10,158 nucleotides of DNA, taken from assembly GCA_012270635.1 (NCBI GenBank), contig JAAXHX010000219.1, positions 1-10,158 of the forward strand, read 5' to 3'. This stretch comes from Dehalococcoidia bacterium. GTDB taxonomy: Bacteria > Chloroflexota > Dehalococcoidia > Plut-88900. Positions 5,349 to 10,158 of the stretch are shown in pieces; position 1 is the first letter of the stretch; each line of letters opens with the position of its first letter. The translations under genes and the position numbers were made by a program. The notes beneath the pieces are model-generated. The model made no database searches. It saw only the letters and a program-made list of their open reading frames with translations, and was not told where the DNA came from.

Positions 5349-6695
5349 ATGTCGGTCGCCTCCAAGCTCCCCCTTGCCGGTCGGCTCACCTTCTTCTACG
5401 GTTGGCGCATCATCGCGCTGGGCTTCCTGCTCAACCTGATGACCGCGGGCCTCAGTTCGTCGGCATTTTCAGTTTTCGTCAGGCCCATGGCCGACGACCT
5501 CGGCTGGTCTCTGTCGTCCATAGTAGTCGCATCCACCATAGGGACCCTCGCCGCTGCCGTATCCGGCCATTTCCTCGGGCTGGCCCTGGACAGGAGACAC
5601 GGGGCCCGGTTTCTCACCGCGGGAGGGATGCTGACCATCGGCATAAGCGCCATTTTGATCGGCCAGGTCCGGGATAGCTGGCACCTCTATGGCCTCTTCT
5701 TCATCGGGGGCGCCGTGGGCCTCTCCGCATACCCGGGGCTCATTACGCCCACCATCGTCTCCAAGTGGTTCGTTCGTCGGCGGGGGATGGCCATCTCCTT
5801 TGCCAGCATGGGGCTGCCCTCCAGTGGGTTCCTGCTGAGCCCTTATGCCAACTTCCTCATTGCCCAGGTCGGCTGGCGTGAGGCCTGGATGATTCTGGGG
5901 GTGACGGCCCTGGTTTTTACGGTCCCCGGGTGCGCCATATACATGCGCCGCCGCCCCGAGGACATCGGCCTTCGGCCCGACGGCGATGATCCCGCAGCCA
6001 GGCTGCGCACCGGGGAAATGACCTCCGTTATTCCTGAAGAGCATCCCTGGACCATTCGCCAGGCCATTTCCACGCGCTCTTTCTGGCTCATCCTCATATC
6101 CAGCAGTCTCGGGATGTTCTGCTTCATCGGCGTCCTGATTAACTTCTTCGCGTTCGCCTCCGACCCGGTGGTCGGCTTCACCTCCAACCAGGCCTCGGTC
6201 GCATTCGCCACTTTCTCGGCCATTTCCCTCATTGCCAAGCTCCCGTGGGCCTACCTCGCCGACCGACTGGATATCCGGGTGTCCACCGCCTTCACCTACG
6301 CCGTACCTGCCATAGCCATGGCCGTCCTCATAAACGCCGACTCCTTCTGGATGCTCGTCCTATGGGGCCTCATATACGGAACGGGGGCATCGGGGATATC
6401 CCTGCTGCCCTCGCTGGCCTGGGGCTCATACTTCGGACGGGCCTTTCTGGGCTCCATAAGGGGCATCACGTCCCCCGTGGCCTTTTTGGGTCAGGCCCTG
6501 GGGCCCGTGTTCGCGTCGCAGCTCTACGACAGGCTGGACAGCTACCAGGTCCCCTTCGTGGTCTTCATCGCCCTATTCCTGTTCTCGGCCTGCCTGATGA
6601 TCTTCGCCCGAAAGCCCGTACCCCCCGCCTCCGCCCCAACGCCCGAGTCCCAACGGCTCTTCCCCGAGGGCGCCGCCCGGGACCTTGCCGGCTAG
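5349..6695 (+). CDS. Major facilitator superfamily transporter, monocarboxylate/oxalate-formate-antiporter-like (copy 1)
   Basis: This 448-residue protein has about twelve membrane helices in two halves split by a hydrophilic loop near 205-240 (after RRPEDIGLRPDG). The loop between helices 2 and 3 is GLALDRRHGAR, the MFS motif A. VSKWFVRRRGMA before helix 5 matches the W/Y-F-x-R-R-R-x-x-A pattern of the monocarboxylate-porter and oxalate:formate-antiporter groups, so the likely cargo is a small organic anion. Late in the protein SYFGRAFLGSIRG recurs in the next gene. I start at ATG 5349; the frame stays open upstream to a TTG at 5289, but those 20 residues are non-hydrophobic and precede the candidate promoter. 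The neighbouring paralogue begins 3 nt after this stop, so the two are almost surely cotranscribed and translationally coupled. Confidence 0.88.
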   Translation: MSVASKLPLAGRLTFFYGWRIIALGFLLNLMTAGLSSSAFSVFVRPMADDLGWSLSSIVVASTIGTLAAAVSGHFLGLALDRRHGARFLTAGGMLTIGISAILIGQVRDSWHLYGLFFIGGAVGLSAYPGLITPTIVSKWFVRRRGMAISFASMGLPSSGFLLSPYANFLIAQVGWREAWMILGVTALVFTVPGCAIYMRRRPEDIGLRPDGDDPAARLRTGEMTSVIPEEHPWTIRQAISTRSFWLILISSSLGMFCFIGVLINFFAFASDPVVGFTSNQASVAFATFSAISLIAKLPWAYLADRLDIRVSTAFTYAVPAIAMAVLINADSFWMLVLWGLIYGTGASGISLLPSLAWGSYFGRAFLGSIRGITSPVAFLGQALGPVFASQLYDRLDSYQVPFVVFIALFLFSACLMIFARKPVPPASAPTPESQRLFPEGAARDLAG

Positions 6696-6698
6696 CCG

Positions 6699-7943
6699 AT
6701 GAGACGCCGGCCCTTCTTCGGTTGGTGGGTGGTCATCACCGGATTCATCGACCAGTTCACCGCCGCGGGTTTCGGCGTCTACGCCTTCAGCGTCCTGGTC
6801 AAGCCCATGTCCGACGACCCGGACCTCGGGTGGTCCCGCACCGAGCTCGTCTGGGGGATCACCATCGGCATAGTCATTGCCACCAGCACGGGGCCTTTAT
6901 TCGGCTTCTTCCTGGACAGGAGGCACGGGCCCCGGCTCCTCATGCTCATTTTTGGGCTGATGGGGGCCGTGGGACTGGTCTTTACCAGCCGGGTGGAGCA
7001 TCTATGGCAGTACTACCTGTTCTTTGGCGTCGTCTCCGCATTCTTCCTCCACACCACGATCTTTCTTGTGGTCCCCACCGTGGTCTCCAAGTGGTTCGTC
7101 CGAAAGCGGGGCCAGGCGCTGATATTTTCGACCATGGGCCGACCGGCCAGCGGCCTGGTCATGCTCCCATTGACGCAGGTGCTAATGTCGGCGGTGGGAT
7201 GGCGCACGACCTGGCTGGTCCTCGGCATTGCCGTCGCGGCCATAGTCATCCCGCTCAACGCCCTCTTCCTGCATCGCCGCCCCGAGGACCGGGGCCTCCT
7301 CCCCGACGGCGCCGCCGAGTCTCCCCGCATACGGGATTCCTCCGCACCTCGGGAATCGAGCTGGACCCTGGGGCTCGCCCTTCGCACACGGGCTTTCTGG
7401 CTGGTCCTTCTGGCCACCAACCTGAGCGGCTCCGGCATTATCGGAGTCCTGGTCAACCAGGTGGCCTATCTGAAGGAGTTCTACAGCGATGCGGGCGCGG
7501 TGGGCGGGGCCACCCTGGTCACGGCTTCCAGCCTGGTCGGGAGATTCGCATGGCTTCTGATAGCAGACCGCGTCAACCCCCGGCATTCCGCCGCTCTCAG
7601 CTTCCTCCTGTCGGCCGCCGGGATGCTATTCTTCATCTACGCGGATGGCGTAGTAATGATGGTCCTCTGGGGTCTATCATTCGGTGTGGGGATCGGGGGA
7701 ATGGACCCCATGACGTCCCTGGTATGGGCCAGCTTCTTCGGGCGCCGGTTCCTGGGATCGATAAGGGGCTTCGTAACGATGACGAACATGGTGTCCATCG
7801 CGGGGTCGCCGCTGCTGGTGGCGGCCATATTCGAAGCCACGGGAACTTACAGGCCGGCGTTCATCGTCCTTCTCGCCGCCTTTCTTTCGGCGGCGGTCTT
7901 CATACTAGCCTCCCGGGCCCCGAGGGCTCCCCTCCGAAGTTAA
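6699..7943 (+). CDS. Major facilitator superfamily transporter, monocarboxylate/oxalate-formate-antiporter-like (copy 2)
   Basis: This 414-residue, roughly twelve-helix membrane protein is a paralogue of the preceding gene. Both share FYGW/FFGW near the N-terminus, AFSV-V-PM-DD-GWS after helix 1, LDRRHG-R in motif A, VSKWFVR-RG before helix 5, the RRPED-GL-PDG linker and FGR-FLGSIRG in the second half. Divergence is large outside these blocks, so the duplication looks old. Its role is probably transport of a related or identical organic anion; two adjacent singletons could serve uptake and efflux or different substrates. No Shine-Dalgarno sequence stands before ATG 6699. With the previous stop only 3 nt away, initiation by terminating ribosomes is the simplest reading. 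It ends 1 nt before holA. Confidence 0.88.
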   Translation: MRRRPFFGWWVVITGFIDQFTAAGFGVYAFSVLVKPMSDDPDLGWSRTELVWGITIGIVIATSTGPLFGFFLDRRHGPRLLMLIFGLMGAVGLVFTSRVEHLWQYYLFFGVVSAFFLHTTIFLVVPTVVSKWFVRKRGQALIFSTMGRPASGLVMLPLTQVLMSAVGWRTTWLVLGIAVAAIVIPLNALFLHRRPEDRGLLPDGAAESPRIRDSSAPRESSWTLGLALRTRAFWLVLLATNLSGSGIIGVLVNQVAYLKEFYSDAGAVGGATLVTASSLVGRFAWLLIADRVNPRHSAALSFLLSAAGMLFFIYADGVVMMVLWGLSFGVGIGGMDPMTSLVWASFFGRRFLGSIRGFVTMTNMVSIAGSPLLVAAIFEATGTYRPAFIVLLAAFLSAAVFILASRAPRAPLRS

Positions 7944-7944
7944 A

Positions 7945-8970
7945 ATGCTCTACATCTTTCATGGCGAAGACGACTTCTCCCGGCGGGAGGCCCTCACCCG
8001 CCTAACCGAGGGTCTCGACGCGCCGGAAGCCCTCGCCACCAACACCTCCAGGCTCGACGGCTCAGACCTTACTTTCGACCATCTCAACTCCATCATCAAC
8101 GCCATGCCCTTTCTGGCCGACCACCGTCTGGTCATAGTGCAGGGTCTGCTGGGAAAGTCGAATCCGCCGGAGCGTCAGAGGTCGGGGGGCGGGGCCGCTC
8201 CAAGAAGACGAAAGTGGTTAAAGGAGTCCGACCAATGGGGCCAACTCGCCGACGCGGTGAAGTCCATGCCTCCCTCCACCGTCCTCGTCTTCGAAGACGG
8301 CGCCCTTCACAGGGACAACCCATTGCTCAAGGCCTTGGCCCCCGGGGCCCAGGTCAAGGTCTTCGAGCCCCTGCGCGGGGCCAAGCTGCAACGCTGGGTG
8401 CGGCAGCGGGTCTTCGACTCCGGGGGACAGATATCCGAAAAGGCCGTGTCCCTCCTCGTCGCTTCCTTCGATGGCTCGTTATGGAGGCTCGCCGGGGACG
8501 TTGAGAAGCTGACCCTCTATGCAGCGGGCCGGGCGATTGACGAGTCGGACGTCGGGAAGCTGGTGGCCGGCTCCCAGGACTCAAACATCTTCGCCCTCGT
8601 CGACGCGGCCATCGAGGGAAACCGCACCCGGGCCTTTCGCCAGCTCTCGGTCCTGCTGGCTGACGGCATTTCCGCCTTCCACATCCTGACCATGATAGGG
8701 CGTCAACTTCGGCTCATGGCCCTGGCCATCGACCTACGCGCCCGCCGGGTCCCGGAGTCCGAGTACCCCAAGCACATGGGGACGGCCTCCCGCTTTGCCA
8801 TCGACAAGGTGTTGATCCAGGCTTCGACCAGCACCCTACCCGCGATCACCCAAGCCTACGAGAACGTCCTGGACACGGACCTGCAGCTGAAGTCGACGGA
8901 CATGTCGGAGGAGATAGCCCTGGAGCTACTGGTGGCGTCCCTGTCCGGCACGCTGCATCCGAAGAAGTAG
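7945..8970 (+). CDS. holA: DNA polymerase III subunit delta (clamp-loader subunit)
   Basis: This 341-residue protein matches the usual HolA length. The delta subunit opens the beta sliding clamp within the clamp-loader complex in the cytoplasm. Recognisable blocks are the N-terminal L-Y-I-F-H-G-E-D-D-F, FLADHRLVIVQG in domain I, GSLWRLAGDVEKLTLYA in domain II (the family's N-D-L-x-x-L-x-x-E-I-E-K-L-x-L-Y-A), and SNIFALVDAAIEGNRTRAF at the start of domain III, followed by the ILTMIGRQLRLM helix. A Gly/Arg/Lys-rich stretch near residues 73-92 forms a loop of variable length in the family. As in most delta subunits there is no Walker A motif, so it does not bind ATP. ATG 7945 comes 1 nt after the MFS stop and lacks a Shine-Dalgarno sequence, which implies coupled translation. 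It is convergent with the PHP gene across a 39-nt gap. Confidence 0.9.
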   Translation: MLYIFHGEDDFSRREALTRLTEGLDAPEALATNTSRLDGSDLTFDHLNSIINAMPFLADHRLVIVQGLLGKSNPPERQRSGGGAAPRRRKWLKESDQWGQLADAVKSMPPSTVLVFEDGALHRDNPLLKALAPGAQVKVFEPLRGAKLQRWVRQRVFDSGGQISEKAVSLLVASFDGSLWRLAGDVEKLTLYAAGRAIDESDVGKLVAGSQDSNIFALVDAAIEGNRTRAFRQLSVLLADGISAFHILTMIGRQLRLMALAIDLRARRVPESEYPKHMGTASRFAIDKVLIQASTSTLPAITQAYENVLDTDLQLKSTDMSEEIALELLVASLSGTLHPKK

Positions 8971-9009
8971 CTGCAAAGCGCCCGGCGGACGGCAGTTTGC
9001 GCCTTGCTC
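8971..9009. other. Gap between convergent holA and PHP genes, weak inverted repeat
   Basis: GCAAA (8973-8977) and TTTGC (8996-9000) can pair around an 18-nt GC-rich interior. The A-stretch before and T-stretch after could make a poor bidirectional terminator, but the stem is short and there is no long T-run. Confidence 0.25.
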
Positions 9010-9645
9010 TTACCGCAGGGGCTCGGGGTGAAACCTTCCCGCCTTCAGCTCGGTTATCAGGTCTTCCAGCCCCGTGATCCGACGCTCGAACCGCGTGCCG
9101 TTCTTGGCAATGTCGTGCATCTGATGGGAATCGCTGGTGGCTATGCCCTTTATGTTAAGCCGGCGGCATATCTCGGCGGCGAAGGCGTTCTCTTGCTCGG
9201 ACCCTCGGCCGTTGTGCACCTCTGCGCCCTCCACAACGGCCAACATGCTGCTGGTGCAGGCATTCTGGAGCATGCGCTCGTACTCTTCGGCGTCTTTGAA
9301 CTCGGGTCTGAACCTCCGGCGATAGGGGTGGGCCGCCACCATGGCCCCGCCCCTGCGGTCCACCAGGTCCTTCAAGAACCACGTCTTGTGCATCCCAAAC
9401 ACGTAGTGGTCCAGCCCGAAGACGAGCAGGTGGCCCTCGTCGGTGTTGATCTCGACTCCCGGGATCACCAGGAAGTTCATGCGCTTGCCAAGATTGACCA
9501 GCTCGTCGGCGTCCCAGAAGAAATCGTGCTCGGTAACCGCTATTCCATCCAGTCCTGCTTTCTTTGCTTCCTCTATCAACTGCTCGGGGGCCAGGAGGCT
9601 GTCGTCGGAATACCGGGACGTGTGGTTGTGGAGGTCTATCAACAT
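9010..9645 (-). CDS. PHP-domain metal-dependent phosphoesterase
   Basis: This 211-residue cytoplasmic protein is a complete, stand-alone PHP domain. The metal ligands are all present: LHNHTS with H6 and H8, VTEHD with E39, H40 and D41, PGVEI with E65, H72, AAHP with H106, VHNG with H144, and TSDSH with D172 and H174. Enzymes of this kind (the TrpH/YciV and YcdX-like groups) cleave phosphoester bonds in nucleotides, short RNA or phosphorylated metabolites using two or three metal ions. The exact substrate cannot be read here. I start at ATG 9645: the frame stays open to a TTG at 9684, but that codon is the first three bases of the promoter's -35 box. No Shine-Dalgarno sequence precedes the ATG. 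It is convergent with holA and divergent from the glycyl-tRNA synthetase gene. Confidence 0.87.
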   Translation of the reverse strand: MLIDLHNHTSRYSDDSLLAPEQLIEEAKKAGLDGIAVTEHDFFWDADELVNLGKRMNFLVIPGVEINTDEGHLLVFGLDHYVFGMHKTWFLKDLVDRRGGAMVAAHPYRRRFRPEFKDAEEYERMLQNACTSSMLAVVEGAEVHNGRGSEQENAFAAEICRRLNIKGIATSDSHQMHDIAKNGTRFERRITGLEDLITELKAGRFHPEPLR

Positions 9646-9654
9646 GCCAGGGAG

Positions 9655-9684
9655 ATAGTTAACTGTTTCACAATGCGCTGTCAA
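9655..9684 (-). promoter_or_regulatory. Promoter of the PHP gene, near-leaderless
   Basis: Minus strand: perfect -35 TTGACA (9684-9679), then at a 17- to 18-nt spacing TAACTAT (9661-9655) as a weak -10. Transcription would begin at about 9648, only a few bases before ATG 9645, which agrees with the absence of a ribosome binding site. Confidence 0.45.
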
Positions 9685-9720
9685 CCCCCTTTTCTACATC
9701 TCCCCCATCCCGACTCCAGT

Positions 9721-9729
9721 TGTTAAAAT
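9721..9729 (+). promoter_or_regulatory. Extended -10 promoter for glyS
   Basis: TGTTAAAAT is TGn followed by TAAAAT, 5 of 6 to the consensus -10. No -35 is visible at the right distance. The start would be near 9736, giving a leader of about 26 nt, too short for a T-box riboswitch. Confidence 0.5.
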
Positions 9730-9751
9730 ACATCTGCCAATTTGTGGCCCT

Positions 9752-9755
9752 GGAG
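9752..9755 (+). promoter_or_regulatory. Ribosome binding site that favours the TTG start of glyS
   Basis: GGAG sits 6 nt before the in-frame TTG at 9762. The other candidates, GTG 9783 and ATG 9789, have no Shine-Dalgarno sequence at a workable distance. Confidence 0.55.
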
Positions 9756-9761
9756 AATCCG

Positions 9762-10158
9762 TTGAACTCAACCACTAATACCGTGACGATGGAGAAGATA
9801 GTCTCCCTGTGCAAGCGCCGCGGCATCATCTTCCAGAACTCCGAGATATACGGGGGTCTGGGGAGCGTGTGGGACTACGGGCCCCTGGGCGTGGAGCTCA
9901 AGCGCAACGTGAAGGATGCGTGGTGGCGCTCCATGGTGCAGCAGAGGGGAGACGTGGTGGGGCTGGACTCGGCCATCCTCATGCACCCGAAGGTGTGGGA
10001 GGCCAGCGGGCACCTGGACAGCTTCACCGACCCCCTGGTCGAATGCCGGGTCTGCAACCTGCGCTGGCGGGACGACGCCCTCGTCGAGGGCCGCTGTCCC
10101 AGCTGCAATGGCGAGGTGAGCGATCCCCGCATGTTCAACCTGATGTTCAAGACCTTCA
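9762..10158 (+). CDS. glyS: Glycyl-tRNA synthetase, class II alpha2 type, N-terminal part (runs off the window)
   Basis: The frame is open to the last base, so only about 132 residues are visible. The enzyme charges tRNA-Gly with glycine in the cytoplasm. The N-terminus, with [20 protein letters not shown], then [13 protein letters not shown], the WW pair and [10 protein letters not shown], then SGH and the F-T-D-P of class II motif 1, is diagnostic of the single-chain homodimeric GlyRS rather than the alpha2beta2 GlyQ/GlyS form. A C-x2-C pair at 95-98 and another at 112-115 form a likely zinc-binding insertion, followed by the conserved F-N-L-M-F-K-T (125-131). The most likely start is TTG 9762 because of the ribosome binding site; ATG 9789 would shorten it by nine residues. 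The gene is divergent from the PHP gene and has its own promoter. Confidence 0.92.
   Translation, partial: MNSTTNTVTMEKIVSLCKRRGIIFQNSEIYGGLGSVWDYGPLGVELKRNVKDAWWRSMVQQRGDVVGLDSAILMHPKVWEASGHLDSFTDPLVECRVCNLRWRDDALVEGRCPSCNGEVSDPRMFNLMFKTF

Noticed and set aside
6245..8005. A 586-codon open frame on the plus strand across both MFS genes into holA
   Set aside because: Its product is a mix of Arg, Gly, Pro and His without any family pattern. It is an out-of-frame shadow of two well-supported transporters in GC-rich DNA.
9730..9761. T-box riboswitch ahead of glyS
   Set aside because: The predicted leader is about 26 nt and shows no T-box core or specifier stem; a T-box needs far more sequence.
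1..10158. CRISPR array, toxin-antitoxin pair, transposon, phage genes, tRNA or rRNA
   Set aside because: No regularly spaced repeats, terminal inverted repeats, transposase or integrase motifs, paired small genes, or RNA-gene signatures were seen.

Overview
The window is GC-rich, gene-dense bacterial DNA. Genes change strand often, intergenic gaps are short, and starts include GTG and TTG. The content suggests a free-living environmental bacterium rich in small-molecule catabolism and transport. A Chloroflexota (Dehalococcoidia-like) origin would fit, but that is inference from style and gene content; no rRNA or other decisive marker is present.

Layout, left to right: (1) 1-288 (+), the C-terminal end of an amidohydrolase-2 family metal-dependent hydrolase. 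(2) 289-494, a gap with a 10-bp-stem hairpin and a possible degenerate dispersed repeat. (3) 495-1208 (+), a short sugar-nucleotidyltransferase. (4) 1205-3466 (-), a probable two-gene operon read leftward: an M24/creatinase-fold protein with an altered metal site, resembling ectoine hydrolase, then an Asp-box beta-propeller. A near-consensus promoter lies in front of it. (5) 3602-4276 (+), a protein of unknown function built from two alpha/beta-barrel-like repeats. (6) 4273-5214 (-), an EamA-type (DMT superfamily) transporter. (7) 5349-8970 (+), two tandem, clearly related major facilitator transporters followed after 1 nt by holA, the delta subunit of the DNA polymerase III clamp loader. (8) 9010-9645 (-), a PHP-domain phosphoesterase. 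(9) 9762 to the window end (+), the N-terminal part of a class II glycyl-tRNA synthetase, truncated by the window edge.

The left and middle parts (hydrolase, M24 protein, propeller, unknown barrel protein, three transporters) look like an accessory uptake and catabolic region. The right part (holA, PHP, glyS) is housekeeping. The transporters may import or export the small acids or amides handled by the hydrolases, but nothing in the sequence fixes a substrate. Two convergent pairs overlap by exactly 4 nt through their stop codons. Several genes have recognisable sigma-70-type promoters, two of which sit so close to the start codon that leaderless or near-leaderless mRNAs are likely. I found no CRISPR array, tRNA, rRNA, transposase or phage gene, and no convincing new defence or mobile system.
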